The notes beneath the pieces were generated by a model. That model worked only from the letters and a program-made list of their open reading frames with translations. It ran no database searches and had not been told where the DNA came from. The translations under genes and the position numbers were made by a program. This document shows, piece after piece, positions 1 to 8,526 of a DNA stretch of 64,000 bases. This DNA comes from an uncultured Sphingomonadaceae bacterium (lineage in GTDB: Bacteria; Pseudomonadota; Alphaproteobacteria; Sphingomonadales; Sphingomonadaceae), in the NCBI GenBank assembly GCA_947501695.1, contig CANMWO010000001.1:558001-622000 (forward strand), given 5' to 3'. Numbering within the stretch: position 1 is the first letter of the stretch; each line of letters begins with the position of its first letter.

Positions 1-21
1 CTTTGGATGATCCCGCTAGCC

Positions 22-328
22 TTAGAGCAATATCCAAAGCAGATAGTTTGCGCCGGGTTTGTATCTCAATGCAAGCCCGAAACCTCTCAGAACTTTCAAA
101 ATGCAGCGTAAACTGTCCTGAGTTCTCGATCGATCAGTAACATTGCATGCGTTCAACGCCGTTAAGAACCTTGTCAAAATGACTGAAGGTTTCCCTAAAC
201 TATTTGAATAGCACGATAAGGTGATAAGTTTTTGGTTTGGGAGTGAACTTGGCTTGATCCGCAATGATAGGATTGCCATCCAAATCCGCCCGAATAAGTC
301 CGCGAATTTTGGCTGTCATGTCAGGCAT
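22..328 (-). pseudogene. Possible degraded addiction-module antidote (XRE-like) gene
   Basis: This 456-base stretch left of the tRNA has no convincing intact gene. On the minus strand a reading frame opens at about 328 and stops near 200. A second frame continues to about 22, and its end reads DSLRCILKVLRGFGLALRY. That end resembles, from memory, the C-terminus of short HTH antidote proteins, which usually finish with an LKVLRALGL-type helix. No complete helix-turn-helix is visible in either frame, and no toxin gene lies beside it inside the window. It could equally be a chance open frame or the edge of a gene outside the window. Confidence is low. Confidence 0.22.
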
Positions 329-456
329 CGGCTGCTGGCAATGGTCATTATATTGCTGCTTCAGTTAAACACTCACTTCAACGCCTAATCAGTTTAGAGT
401 CTATCGAATTCTCCAGGCTCCATCAGGACTTCAATATAATTCTAATATTGAAATAA

Positions 457-532
457 TGGTGAGCCCTGCTGGGTTCGAACCAGCGACCTACTGATTAAAA
501 GTCAGTTGCTCTACCGACTGAGCTAAGGGCCC
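457..532 (-). tRNA. tRNA-Lys (anticodon UUU)
   Basis: Read on the minus strand, this 76-base stretch folds as a full cloverleaf. It has a seven-pair acceptor stem starting GGGCCCU, a D-arm with AGCUCAGUCGGUAGAGC, and an anticodon stem ACUGA/UCAGU around the loop CUUUUAA. The T-arm has GGUUCGAACCC, and the 3' CCA is encoded. The anticodon UUU gives lysine. It lies 86 bases downstream of folK on the same strand. Confidence 0.97.
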
Positions 533-618
533 ACAACTGCACTAGTGCGGCTGCGAAGCGCCTCCCTAGTGGTGCATGGCCGATCGGTCAAGCGGCATTG
601 AACGGTTTTACGAGGTTT

Positions 619-1104
619 TTAACGCTGGCTATTCCGATAAGCCAATTGCCTTACCGTCAGGCCGGTCACCGGATCTCTCCAACTGGCCGCAATTTCGGCG
701 GCAGGGCGCAGAACGAACTCGCGCCGCTGCATCTCTTTATGGGGAATTATAAGTGCCGGGTTGCTGCTGGAAAATGCACCTTCACTCCACAAAATAATAT
801 CGAGATCGAGCACGCGCCTTGACCAAGGCTGCCCGCGCCGTTGTCCGAAAACTGATTCGACCGTTTTCAATGTGCTTAGCATATCTATAGGATTCTGCTC
901 GGTTTCCAAGATGGCAGCTGCGTTGGCATAGCGGCGGTTCGATGGTCCGATGGGTAAGGAGTTGATTATCGACGATTGTTTAAGGAGGGTGACATGATAA
1001 TCGTTCAATGTCGCAATCGCAGCCGAGAGAATCGCAGGCGGCAATCCATGACGGATATGCCGTTGATTAGACCCCAAAGCGATCAAGAAACGGCTTTTTT
1101 GCAT
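619..1104 (-). CDS. folK: 2-amino-4-hydroxy-6-hydroxymethyldihydropteridine diphosphokinase
   Basis: HPPK transfers pyrophosphate from ATP to 6-hydroxymethyl-7,8-dihydropterin, the step before dihydropteroate synthase in cytosolic folate synthesis. The 161-residue length is normal for the family. Family hallmarks are visible: ALGSN near residue 9, the Mg/ATP-binding stretch QPWSRRVLDLDIILW around residues 90-106 with its paired aspartates, and IPHKEMQRREFVLRP near residue 120. It runs away from sodC, so the 98 bases between them probably hold two divergent promoters. It sits upstream of tRNA-Lys on the same strand. No other folate gene is adjacent. Confidence 0.93.
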   Translation of the reverse strand: MQKSRFLIALGSNQRHIRHGLPPAILSAAIATLNDYHVTLLKQSSIINSLPIGPSNRRYANAAAILETEQNPIDMLSTLKTVESVFGQRRGQPWSRRVLDLDIILWSEGAFSSSNPALIIPHKEMQRREFVLRPAAEIAASWRDPVTGLTVRQLAYRNSQR

Positions 1105-1202
1105 AGAGCTCCGATCGATAAATGCTATTATATAAACGGTTTCAAGGTGATAGAAGCGCTGCTAACATGGAACCAACATAAGACAAACTGAGGAACGTCA
1201 TA

Positions 1203-1784
1203 ATGGGTAGTCGACTTGGGAAAACGAGTGGTGCGATAATAATGCTCACCGGGTTAAGCCTGTCACTATCTGCTTGCAGCGGTGGAAGTGCTGATTCCGA
1301 AGTTGCGCCAGCTGAAAGCATTGCGAGAGCGACATTGGTTGGGGCGGATCAAGCGCAATATGGCGAAGTCATTATCGGAGAGGGCGACGGGGGATTGATT
1401 GTTCGGATAGACGCCCGAGGCCTAGAGCCCGGGCCACGCGGCGTTCATATTCATGAAGTCGGGAAATGCGATGCTCCGGATTTTAAATCGGCTGGCGGCC
1501 ATTGGAATCCAACTGATAAACAGCATGGCTTCGATAACCCTGAAGGCGCTCATATGGGTGATTTTTTCAATTTGGTGATTAGGGAAGACGGAACCGGTTC
1601 GGTGGAAGCCACGATTGATGGTGGAAATTTGAAAGAGGGCGCAAATGCCCTTATGGACGCCGATGGAGCGGCTTTTATCGTTCATGCAGGTCCCGATGAT
1701 ATGAAGACTGATCCATCCGGAGAAAGCGGTGGTCGGGTGGCTTGCGGCGTTTTTGCGCTCCAGAAATTCGAGCCGGTTCGATAA
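1203..1784 (+). CDS. sodC: Superoxide dismutase [Cu-Zn], predicted lipoprotein
   Basis: This enzyme dismutates superoxide in the periplasm. The N-terminus is a lipoprotein signal with lipobox LSAC, so Cys25 should be lipidated. All metal ligands of the family can be placed: His82, His84, His100 and His161 for copper, and His100 (bridging), His108, His117 and Asp120 for zinc. Cys89 and Cys181 would form the conserved disulphide, and Arg178 matches the substrate-guiding arginine. The length of 193 residues fits bacterial SodC plus a tether. The gene stands alone, divergent from folK. Nothing points to loss of function. Confidence 0.94.
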   Translation: MGSRLGKTSGAIIMLTGLSLSLSACSGGSADSEVAPAESIARATLVGADQAQYGEVIIGEGDGGLIVRIDARGLEPGPRGVHIHEVGKCDAPDFKSAGGHWNPTDKQHGFDNPEGAHMGDFFNLVIREDGTGSVEATIDGGNLKEGANALMDADGAAFIVHAGPDDMKTDPSGESGGRVACGVFALQKFEPVR

Positions 1785-1868
1785 TATCTATTTAGTATAT
1801 GGTCATGTGATGGCGGTCATATATAGCAAATAAAATCATGCTATTACAGTTAGCTATCGGGGGGTCGT

Positions 1869-2327
1869 ATGGCTATTTCAGTTCTTTTTGTTTGTATGGG
1901 TAATATCTGTCGGTCGCCATTGGCGGAAGCCGCACTGCGCCAGCAATGTGCTCTATCAGGGCAAAACATGATTATAGATTCGGCTGGGACCCACGATTGG
2001 CATACCGATCAGCCGCCTGATGAGCGGGCACAGGCGGTCGCGGAAAAAAACGGCGCACCCATCGACCATCTTCGGGCACGACCAGTACGAACCGCAGATT
2101 TTCGGAATTTTGACCATATTATAGCACTGGATAGTGAAAATTTGTCCTGCTTGAAGGCTATGGAACCTGCAGATGGCACCGCTGTGTTGTCGCTTTTGCT
2201 GGACCATGTGGAAGGCCGGGCAGGAGAAGGTGTTGTCGATCCTTTTTATGAAAAGGATGAAGCGTTTGGTATCACCTGGAGTGATGCCGTTGCTGGAGCT
2301 AAGGCGCTTGTTGCTAAACTGTCTTAA
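1869..2327 (+). CDS. Low-molecular-weight protein tyrosine phosphatase
   Basis: A cytosolic phosphatase of the LMW-PTP fold, 152 residues. The P-loop is CMGNICRS at residues 9-16, with Cys9 as nucleophile and Arg15 binding phosphate. The general acid is Asp124 in VVDPFYE. Relatives include eukaryotic-type LMW-PTPs and the Wzb phosphatases of capsule systems. No tyrosine kinase or polysaccharide export gene is nearby, so a Wzb role is not supported here. The substrate cannot be told from sequence. A GGGGG run just before the ATG is a plausible but unusual ribosome-binding site. Confidence 0.9.
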   Translation: MAISVLFVCMGNICRSPLAEAALRQQCALSGQNMIIDSAGTHDWHTDQPPDERAQAVAEKNGAPIDHLRARPVRTADFRNFDHIIALDSENLSCLKAMEPADGTAVLSLLLDHVEGRAGEGVVDPFYEKDEAFGITWSDAVAGAKALVAKLS

Positions 2328-2598
2328 ATTGCGCCTGCTTCAACTGCGTCTAGCCGCAGTTAGCCGAGCGTGATCAGGCATATTTGTAGCAGGAGATTTG
2401 CGGGATATATTGCCCTTAGTCTTCGGTTTTCTAGCTCAAATTCGGTTATCGATTGATAGTATCTATGGCTGTGCTTGTTGATTTTATCAGTTCCGCATCG
2501 GGTTTTTCTTGAAATATTCACATAATCAACCGATATTGAAGGGGATAGTGTCGCAGTCATACATTTTGCGGCTGAATAAACCGAGGAGTTTGAATATC

Positions 2599-3333
2599 AT
2601 GGCTTGGCCTGACCCTAGAGCGACAATGTCGCGTACACCTGTTGGCACAACGCCACAATCCGACGTCGCATATGACGCTGGACTGCGTTCTTATATGCTC
2701 AAAGTATACAACTACATGGCGAGTGGCGTGCTGCTTACCGGTATCGTGGCAATGCTTTTTGCAAGCTCTGGCATGGCGGCAGAGATCATGTTCGGCGGTG
2801 GACCGCTGAAATGGGTGATCATCTTGTCACCTCTGGCTATCGTTATTGCGATGAGCTTTGGACAGAATAAATTCTCGACGTTCACACTTCAGGCCATGTT
2901 CTGGGGTTTTGCGACGTTGATGGGTCTCTCCATGTCGACCATTTTCCTAGTTTATACGGGCGCTTCAATCGCCCAGACCTTCTTTGCTACATCGGCGGCT
3001 TTTTTGGGACTTAGCCTCTATGGATACACCACGAAGAAAGATCTGTCCGGTTGGGGAAGCTTCCTGATCATGGGCGTTATCGGCCTAATTGTCGCAATGG
3101 TGATAAACATCTTCTTGCAATCTACGATGATGCATTTTGTGATCAGTGCTATCGGTGTCCTGATCTTCGCAGGTTTGACCGCTTATGATACGCAACGGAT
3201 CAAGAGCATGTATGCTTATGTAGCCGGTACCGACATGGTTGGTAAGGTCATCATCATGAGCGCGTTGAATTTGTATCTGGACTTTATCAATATGTTCCAG
3301 TTCTTGCTTACCTTCATGGGTAGCCAAGACTAA
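2599..3333 (+). CDS. Bax inhibitor-1/YccA family membrane protein
   Basis: A 244-residue inner-membrane protein with about seven hydrophobic helices, typical of the BI-1/YccA (TMBIM) family. An open frame extends 30 codons upstream, but the ATG at 2599 has a GAGGAG ribosome-binding site ten bases before it and gives the family's usual length. The C-terminal part contains TAYDTQRIKSMYAY, the conserved YDTQ segment, and ends with a short tail. Family members act as pH-sensitive calcium leak channels or as modulators of membrane proteases such as FtsH; which applies here is unknown. The gene is monocistronic and followed by a clear terminator. Confidence 0.9.
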   Translation: MAWPDPRATMSRTPVGTTPQSDVAYDAGLRSYMLKVYNYMASGVLLTGIVAMLFASSGMAAEIMFGGGPLKWVIILSPLAIVIAMSFGQNKFSTFTLQAMFWGFATLMGLSMSTIFLVYTGASIAQTFFATSAAFLGLSLYGYTTKKDLSGWGSFLIMGVIGLIVAMVINIFLQSTMMHFVISAIGVLIFAGLTAYDTQRIKSMYAYVAGTDMVGKVIIMSALNLYLDFINMFQFLLTFMGSQD

Positions 3334-3363
3334 GCAATTATTCATATGCTTTGAATTATGACG

Positions 3364-3397
3364 AAGCCCGGCAGGAAACTGCTGGGCTTTTTCTTTT
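3364..3397 (+). terminator. Intrinsic terminator after the BI-1 gene
   Basis: An 11-pair stem, AAGCCCGGCAG with CTGCTGGGCTT, closes a GAAA loop and is followed by TTTCTTTT. It lies 30 bases after the BI-1 stop codon on the plus strand. Confidence 0.9.
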
Positions 3398-3483
3398 GGC
3401 AGTTGATCGTTTTTCCGTCGCTAATGCTGGACAATCGGCAAGCCTCAGCATAGGAAAATCGTGAGTTTATTGGGGAGAGTAAA

Positions 3484-4191
3484 GTGATACAGGGTTTTAA
3501 AAATTTGCGTCTTTTGGTGCCGACTGCTTCGGTTTTGGTGCTGGCAGCCTGTCAAACAGCCCCCGCTCCGGTTGTCGCGCCGGTAGCAACGCCGCAATAT
3601 ACTCCGCGTGCCCCAACGACGCCTTTTGGCGCTAGTGCCAATACTATCATTCCGCCGTTGCGCGCCGATGGCTTACGTCAAACGATCAACCGTGATCGCG
3701 GGCCATTGGAAACATTGTGGCATGTACGTGCGGCTCTGAACGTGGCTGCGCTCAGTTGCACAGGACCGCAATATGCGCGTTTGGTTGATGATTATAACGC
3801 ATTTATTGGTAATAATAAAAAATACTTACGCAACGCCTACAAAGCGATCACTAACAAATATCGCCGTGAACAAGGTAGCGGATACCAGCAAGCCCATGAT
3901 CGTCACCAGACCAGTCTTTACAACTTCTGGTCCTTCTCGCCTCTGCGCCGTCCGTTTTGTGATCAGGCAGTTCAGGTTAGCCAGCGTGCGATTGTTACCA
4001 AGGAAGACGGTATGGAGGATTTCGGTGCAGCAGCGCTGGTTGAACTGGAAAAACCGTTTAATGATTTCTATCTGGCTTACGAGGAATATGAAAGAGACCT
4101 CGATGCTTGGCGCCGGCAATATGCGCCGGAACAGGCCCGCGATGCCGCTGATGAAACGATTAATACGACCGGTTTAACCAAAGAGAATTAG
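3484..4191 (+). CDS. Hypothetical lipoprotein
   Basis: I do not recognise a named family. The 235-residue product begins with a lipoprotein signal whose lipobox VLVLAAC puts the lipid on Cys23. A short proline/alanine-rich linker follows. The rest is predicted mostly alpha-helical, rich in Tyr, Arg and Asp, with a conserved-looking segment LETLWHVRAALNVAALSC near residues 77-94 and two further cysteines. It is probably anchored in the outer membrane or the periplasmic face of the inner membrane. It stands alone between two terminators, so context gives no hint. Sphingomonads often carry a similar stand-alone lipoprotein, as far as I recall. Confidence 0.8.
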   Translation: MIQGFKNLRLLVPTASVLVLAACQTAPAPVVAPVATPQYTPRAPTTPFGASANTIIPPLRADGLRQTINRDRGPLETLWHVRAALNVAALSCTGPQYARLVDDYNAFIGNNKKYLRNAYKAITNKYRREQGSGYQQAHDRHQTSLYNFWSFSPLRRPFCDQAVQVSQRAIVTKEDGMEDFGAAALVELEKPFNDFYLAYEEYERDLDAWRRQYAPEQARDAADETINTTGLTKEN

Positions 4192-4210
4192 CCTTCCGAT
4201 ATTATTTTGG

Positions 4211-4256
4211 CAAAAAAGAAGGCCAGATGGGATGAACCATCTGGCCTTTGTCTTTC
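4211..4256. terminator. Bidirectional intrinsic terminator
   Basis: A perfect 12-pair stem (AAGGCCAGATGG with CCATCTGGCCTT, loop GATGAA) lies between two convergent genes. It has T-rich tails on both strands: TTTGTCTTT on plus, and TTCTTTTTTG when read on minus. Confidence 0.88.
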
Positions 4257-4303
4257 AGCTTTCCGAGGGTTCGGAGAGAGCGCTGAAAGAAGGAGGGATG
4301 AAG

Positions 4304-4753
4304 TTAAAAGCCGAAGCGTACGCCGACGGTATTTTTGTCTGATGCTGCCGGTCCCGTATCGGACAGATAGTCTGACCGAACCGAGCTTGATAGAAAACGA
4401 CCGGGGTTCACTGCATCAACACCGCTATCCTGAGCCGTTGAGCGAAAAGAATATTCTTCTGGGATAAACAGGCCCGTTAAGCCGGCAATGGGCTGTGAAA
4501 GGATCGGGGTCGCATTATTTGGTACGCGGTAACCTGGCTTGAACGCGTCTGCCATGGTCGCCATGAAACTGTGTTTCTGGTTGGTAGCCACACCGGCGAG
4601 ATCAAAATTGCTGATAGGAAGGTCGATTGCTTGATGCTGTTGGGGGGCAGCGGTCTCGACCATGGTTTCGGTGTCGATTGCGGAGTCAGCCAATGCTGGA
4701 GTTGCGGTGATGCTGATAAGGGCAGCAGCGGTAGCGATAATAGCATTTTTCAT
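4304..4753 (-). CDS. Hypothetical exported protein
   Basis: The product has 149 residues and no family that I recognise. Residues 1-22 form a clean Sec signal peptide ending ATPALA before DSAID. The mature part is polar and contains no cysteine. It ends with VGVRFGF, a terminal phenylalanine after alternating residues, as seen in outer-membrane beta-strand ends, but the protein is too short to be a full barrel. An AGGAAG ribosome-binding site lies upstream of the ATG. It shares a bidirectional terminator with the convergent lipoprotein gene. It may be a periplasmic or outer-membrane-associated protein; no function is assigned. Confidence 0.72.
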   Translation of the reverse strand: MKNAIIATAAALISITATPALADSAIDTETMVETAAPQQHQAIDLPISNFDLAGVATNQKHSFMATMADAFKPGYRVPNNATPILSQPIAGLTGLFIPEEYSFRSTAQDSGVDAVNPGRFLSSSVRSDYLSDTGPAASDKNTVGVRFGF

Positions 4754-4917
4754 GACTTCGTTCTTCCTATCGTTCGCAGCATGTATTTACTTGCTGCTCT
4801 CATAAGAGGTTTCGCACCGGTACCGAAGAAGGTTACAGGCGAGCGATTTTTTTATCGAAGAATTTGATCAATAGCTATTTATTGAGCGTTTCATGGGATC
4901 GCCAAGTAAGACTATTT

Positions 4918-5544
4918 CTAAGCTATCGGCATTAGCGCCGCATCAATCGCTTTAGACTCTTTGTACTTCTCGCGCTTCCGCAGACGTTCGGCATAAGCGT
5001 TGAAGCTATCGCGCTCGGGGAAAGTTTTAAACTGCAAACCCCAGTCCACTTGCGATCCGACATAGACGTCCGCCATTGTAAAGCGGTCCCCACAGACATA
5101 GTGGCGCGATTGCAGCATCTGGTCCAGCACATCCATGGCGCGGTCATAACTGCCATAGCCTGCCGTGCGCTCTTGCTCTTCCGTGATCGACAGCCCAAGG
5201 CTGTGATTAAGAACAGCTTGTTCAAGCGGACCGGCGGCAAAGAATAACCAGCGATAATAATCTGCTCGTTCATCCGAAGTTGGTGTCAGATTGGCTTCCG
5301 GAAAAGCATCCGCGAGATAAGCGCAAATCGCCGCACATTCCGTTATCGTTTTGTCTTCATGGACAATGGCTGGAACCTTGGCCATCGGATTAATTGCAAG
5401 ATATTCTGCGGACTTCATCTCTGGCCCATGTTCGACGATTTTCTGACTATATTCTACGCCTGCTTCGTGCAGTGCCCATCGCACAATCTGACCACGCGAC
5501 ATAGGGTTGGTATAGAAGGTGAGGGTAGTTTTAGATGAGGACAT
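4918..5544 (-). CDS. Glutathione S-transferase family protein
   Basis: A cytosolic GST of 208 residues. The N-terminal thioredoxin-like domain (about residues 5-85) carries NPMAKVPAI with the cis-proline that contacts glutathione. It also has ITECAAICAYLAD, where most relatives have an E-S pair, so the serine is replaced by cysteine. The C-terminal all-helical domain holds the acceptor-substrate site and contains FTMADVYVGSQ, the usual N-capping region. An MSRG stretch near residue 15 occupies the position of the catalytic Tyr/Ser/Cys. The co-substrate is unknown and the gene has no partner. A role in detoxification or thiol chemistry is only a family-level guess. Confidence 0.88.
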   Translation of the reverse strand: MSSSKTTLTFYTNPMSRGQIVRWALHEAGVEYSQKIVEHGPEMKSAEYLAINPMAKVPAIVHEDKTITECAAICAYLADAFPEANLTPTSDERADYYRWLFFAAGPLEQAVLNHSLGLSITEEQERTAGYGSYDRAMDVLDQMLQSRHYVCGDRFTMADVYVGSQVDWGLQFKTFPERDSFNAYAERLRKREKYKESKAIDAALMPIA

Positions 5545-5609
5545 GACCGGCTCCTGTTGCGGTGGGGATCATGGATATAACAAATCGGTAGCAGCTTGGT
5601 AGTCAGCAA

Positions 5610-6349
5610 TTATCTATACTGACATTTCCCGTTGGCGCCGACGAGATGAATGTCGGCAAAGGCTGCGGTAACTGTCTCTCCGCTATTATCCGTGTCACTG
5701 GATATGGCGATGAATGTGACTTTTGCCTTGCTGGTTTTAAATTGTTTTTGAATATCAGCAGCCAGATTTCGCCTTTCGTTCACCCATCGACCGGCTTGCG
5801 CTGCTCCGCTTTGCGCGACGATGATCTTTGCTTGTTTTGTATAGACATTGTTCCGTGCAGTACCGACGGGAAAACGATTGTCCCAGACATAGTTGATGGC
5901 TCCATCGGGAATTACCTTACCGCCGCGTGTCCGTGCCAGCGCGAGCTTCGCTCGTGTTGCCAGAGATAAGGCGCTATTGGGCAGGTTCAAACGGATGTAA
6001 ACGCGCGCGGCCTGATCATCTCCGGACTTCTTTGCGATATTGGCTGTTCTGACGACATCGTTGACGCGCCAGCGCCAGCACAGGATAGGGGTTTTAGAGA
6101 GATTGACGGTAACGGGTCGTGTGAAAAAGGCCATGCTTTTTCGAGAGTAGGCTTGGATAGCTGGGACGCCTTGAATAATTTTGGTTGTAAATCTTGTCGC
6201 CGGGACCTTTTTGTCAATCCTTAGCTTTGCCAACCGGCTGTGCCGCTGGCGAAATTACTGATTCGTTGGACGCCGCCGGATTGGGCCGCGACAATATTGG
6301 GCGAGGCAGCCAGAGCGATTGTGATGAAGATAAGATTGGGTTTGTGCAT
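5610..6349 (-). pseudogene. DUF3047 family protein, interrupted by a frameshift
   Basis: A full DUF3047 gene can be reconstructed only by restoring one base. The ATG at 6349 opens a signal peptide (MHKPNLIFITIALAA, then NIVAAQ) and reaches FASGTAGWQ before a stop. From there the next frame continues as KLRIDKKVPATRF and runs to 5610 with the DUF3047 core, including LCWRWRVN and YVWDNRFPVGT. Adding one A to the CAAAGC run (TTT at 6226-6228 on plus) joins the two. Without that, only a TTG-started product lacking an export signal is possible. The start lies seven bases after the DUF547 stop, so the two form an operon. A sequencing error in a short homopolymer is the main alternative. Confidence 0.75.
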
Positions 6350-6356
6350 ATTTGGA

Positions 6357-7148
6357 TCAGGTCCGGTTCAATCGCCAGTCATAGCTCAAAAAACTGATCC
6401 TTGTCTTGCCTGATTTTAGCTCAGCTTGCTGCCCTTTAGTGAGACCTAGTGCGTTAGCGTAGATGGCAAGAAACTGATTGAGATTGTTGGCCCCGCGCCA
6501 GCCTTTTTCAAAATCGCCGCGATACCACTTGAAGATGTTTGAAACCGCCAACTTGCCACCCTTAAAGCGATTACGGCTGCGATCGCGCAAGAAATCCTTC
6601 GTGGCTGCGTTCAGTTGCGCGGGCAGGGCATTGCCGCGATAGGCAGTGTTGCGCAGCGCCGGACAGCCAATGCTCGCGCAGTTGACCGCGAAATGAATGC
6701 GTGGCTCGTTGTATCGGCCACTGCCGCGGATCAGCGTGTGTTCGATATGATCCAGCGATACGGTTTTACCAAATAGCGGAATGAAATTCTGCTTCCAGGG
6801 TGATCGGATGATTGAGCCTAGAGCCTTGATGGATTTCAGGTTGGGATATTCTGTCAGTATTAGCTCGACCGTCCAAGCATTATAGGCATTGATCAGAAAA
6901 GCGAGCTGATCGTTTTCAGACCATCGGTTGAAAGTCGCTTTGCTCACTGATGATGTCGATTCGAGGTAGGTTTTGAGTTTCACCCTGTCCGCCTTGAAGC
7001 GGGTATAGTTGACCTTTGACGACGTCCCTCCACCAGTGACGATGACATTGCGTTTGAGCAGGTTATCCCAGGGGGAATGATCATGCGCCGCCCATGCGCC
7101 GCTTGATAGCGATAAGGCGACGAAATAAAGCAAGAGCCGGAACAGCAT
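6357..7148 (-). CDS. DUF547 domain-containing exported protein
   Basis: The 263-residue product begins with a signal peptide ending SSGAWA. It then carries the DUF547 domain, recognised by LAFLINAYNAWTVELIL (about residues 83-99), DHIEHTLIRG, and RIHFAVNCASIGCPALR. The last contains the two conserved cysteines. DUF547 proteins are thought from fold predictions to resemble transglutaminase/papain-like enzymes, but no activity is established. The next gene is a DUF3047 protein seven bases downstream, implying a shared role. The ATG has a GAGG motif upstream. Function is unknown; the family call is firm. Confidence 0.88.
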   Translation of the reverse strand: MLFRLLLYFVALSLSSGAWAAHDHSPWDNLLKRNVIVTGGGTSSKVNYTRFKADRVKLKTYLESTSSVSKATFNRWSENDQLAFLINAYNAWTVELILTEYPNLKSIKALGSIIRSPWKQNFIPLFGKTVSLDHIEHTLIRGSGRYNEPRIHFAVNCASIGCPALRNTAYRGNALPAQLNAATKDFLRDRSRNRFKGGKLAVSNIFKWYRGDFEKGWRGANNLNQFLAIYANALGLTKGQQAELKSGKTRISFLSYDWRLNRT

Positions 7149-7341
7149 GTCGAGGGCCTCTTTTTTAAGAGTACGAACAATTCTTAGTTCGCACCAGAAT
7201 GCGGCGTGGTTAAATCAGGGTCCGGAAAGTTGATGCAAATAGGGAGAGATCAACGGCAATGAATGAGCATTTTCTCCTGATCAGCTATGCAACTCTCTGT
7301 TTGTGGATGGAAACTTGTGAATGAACGGAAGCTCTGGGAAA

Positions 7342-8034
7342 TCATTGCTTCCCATATTTTGCTTCGATTTGCCGGAGTATTTCAGTCAACGATCGCTCAG
7401 GCGTAGGAGTATAAGTTTGGCCCGTTTTCGTCAGCTGTTCGATGCGATCAAGGCGAAACATCCGAAAGTCGTCACGAAGCTCGCACCATGCAACCAACGT
7501 CCATGTCTTGCCCCAGAACCATAGGCCGAGCGGTTGTACCGTGCGGGTCGTCGCTGAGCCTTCTTGGTCGTGATAGTCAAAGGATAAAATATCTCGTGCC
7601 TCAATCGCGGCTTCGCAGCGGTCGATAACATTCCGGGTCTGGTCCGCGAGACCCATTTCGGGCACAAATATCTTGGTTCCACCAACACGGTCGCGCTCTT
7701 TTTCGGGCAACACAGTCTCGATCTTAACCAGTGCTTCTTCGGCGGCCTCCATCATCGCGCTGCCGCCCCAAGCGCGGACCATACGAGCGCCAGTAACAAG
7801 CGCGACAATTTCCTCACGTGTGAACATTAGCGGCGGTAGATCAAATCCACTTCGCATGATGTAGCCAATGCCGGCCTCACCATCAATTGGGACGCCGGTA
7901 GATTGCAGGTCGGCAATATCACGATAGATCGTGCGTTCAGAAACCTCCAAACGCTCCGCTAATTTAGCAGCAGTAACAAGCCGACCGCCGCGCAGATATT
8001 GCACAATCTGGAAAAGGCGGTCGGCTCTACGCAT
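7342..8034 (-). CDS. YafY-type helix-turn-helix regulator with WYL domain
   Basis: A 230-residue transcription factor. Residues 1-60 form an HTH_11 winged helix (AERLEVSERTIYRDIADLQ). A WYL ligand-sensing domain follows, with VQPLGLWFWGKTWTLVAWC and DDFRMFRLDRIEQL. YafY-type proteins usually repress their own operon and an adjacent enzyme gene. Here the VOC gene lies just upstream, three bases away on the same strand, and an inverted repeat at 8458-8481 is a candidate operator for both. The inducer is unknown. The gene ends 193 bases from the divergently oriented DUF547 start, with no obvious terminator. Confidence 0.9.
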   Translation of the reverse strand: MRRADRLFQIVQYLRGGRLVTAAKLAERLEVSERTIYRDIADLQSTGVPIDGEAGIGYIMRSGFDLPPLMFTREEIVALVTGARMVRAWGGSAMMEAAEEALVKIETVLPEKERDRVGGTKIFVPEMGLADQTRNVIDRCEAAIEARDILSFDYHDQEGSATTRTVQPLGLWFWGKTWTLVAWCELRDDFRMFRLDRIEQLTKTGQTYTPTPERSLTEILRQIEAKYGKQ

Positions 8035-8037
8035 GGT

Positions 8038-8409
8038 TTAGTTTTTAAAAATACCGAGCGAGTTGCCCTCGGTATCCTTGGCATAGAAGAAAGAACCGGC
8101 GGGGATTAGAATGACTTCTGATACGACTTCACCGCCACCGTTTTTAACGCGTTCCATGGCGTCATCAAGATAGCCGTCGACAGCGAGATGGGCCGTGATA
8201 CCATCCCCTGCAGTTGCCGGCTTTCCTTCGTAAAGATGGCCGGATGATGCATTTTCGCCTTCATAGGGCAACACCATTATGATTTGTGGTCCAGCGTCGT
8301 TCTTGATGAGTGGCGCCTCCAATAGAGTTTCATAAAAACGAGTGGCCCGTTCCAGGTCGGTGACGGGTATTTCGGTCCAGACGAGCCGGTTTTGCTTTGC
8401 TTCAGTCAT
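8038..8409 (-). CDS. VOC family protein (glyoxalase/bleomycin-resistance fold)
   Basis: A 123-residue protein with one vicinal-oxygen-chelate module pair. I chose the ATG at 8409 because AAGGAAC precedes it by seven bases; an in-frame ATG ten codons upstream has no such site. Typical features are WTEIPVTDLERATRFYETLL at the start, a HLAVDGYLDDAMERVKNGGG middle, and the closing FFYAKDTEGNSLGIF. The metal ligands are not all obvious, so whether it is a lyase, dioxygenase or binding protein is open. It is co-transcribed with the WYL regulator that follows, suggesting the regulator responds to a compound this protein handles. Confidence 0.87.
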   Translation of the reverse strand: MTEAKQNRLVWTEIPVTDLERATRFYETLLEAPLIKNDAGPQIIMVLPYEGENASSGHLYEGKPATAGDGITAHLAVDGYLDDAMERVKNGGGEVVSEVILIPAGSFFYAKDTEGNSLGIFKN

Positions 8410-8457
8410 ATGCTTGTTCCTTTCTTTTTTTGGGGACAAGCATGTAATGGCATAGGC

Positions 8458-8481
8458 CTACTGACAGCATATTGTCAGTAG
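8458..8481. promoter_or_regulatory. Inverted repeat, candidate operator of the WYL regulator
   Basis: CTACTGACA and TGTCAGTAG form a perfect nine-base inverted repeat around GCATAT, about 49 bases upstream of the VOC start codon. The position in the promoter region of a self-contained regulator operon suggests autoregulation by the WYL protein. Binding is inferred, not shown. Confidence 0.6.
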
Positions 8482-8526
8482 TGTTTTAATCTTGGCAAAA
8501 AAGCTTTTTGGATAACTTGCGCTTGC

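Noticed and set aside
1869-2327. Naming the LMW phosphatase Wzb/Etp
   Set aside because: No Wzc-like kinase or capsule genes are nearby.
2342-2361. AACTGCG/CGCAGTT hairpin after the phosphatase gene
   Set aside because: Only seven pairs and no T-rich tail; too weak to call a terminator.
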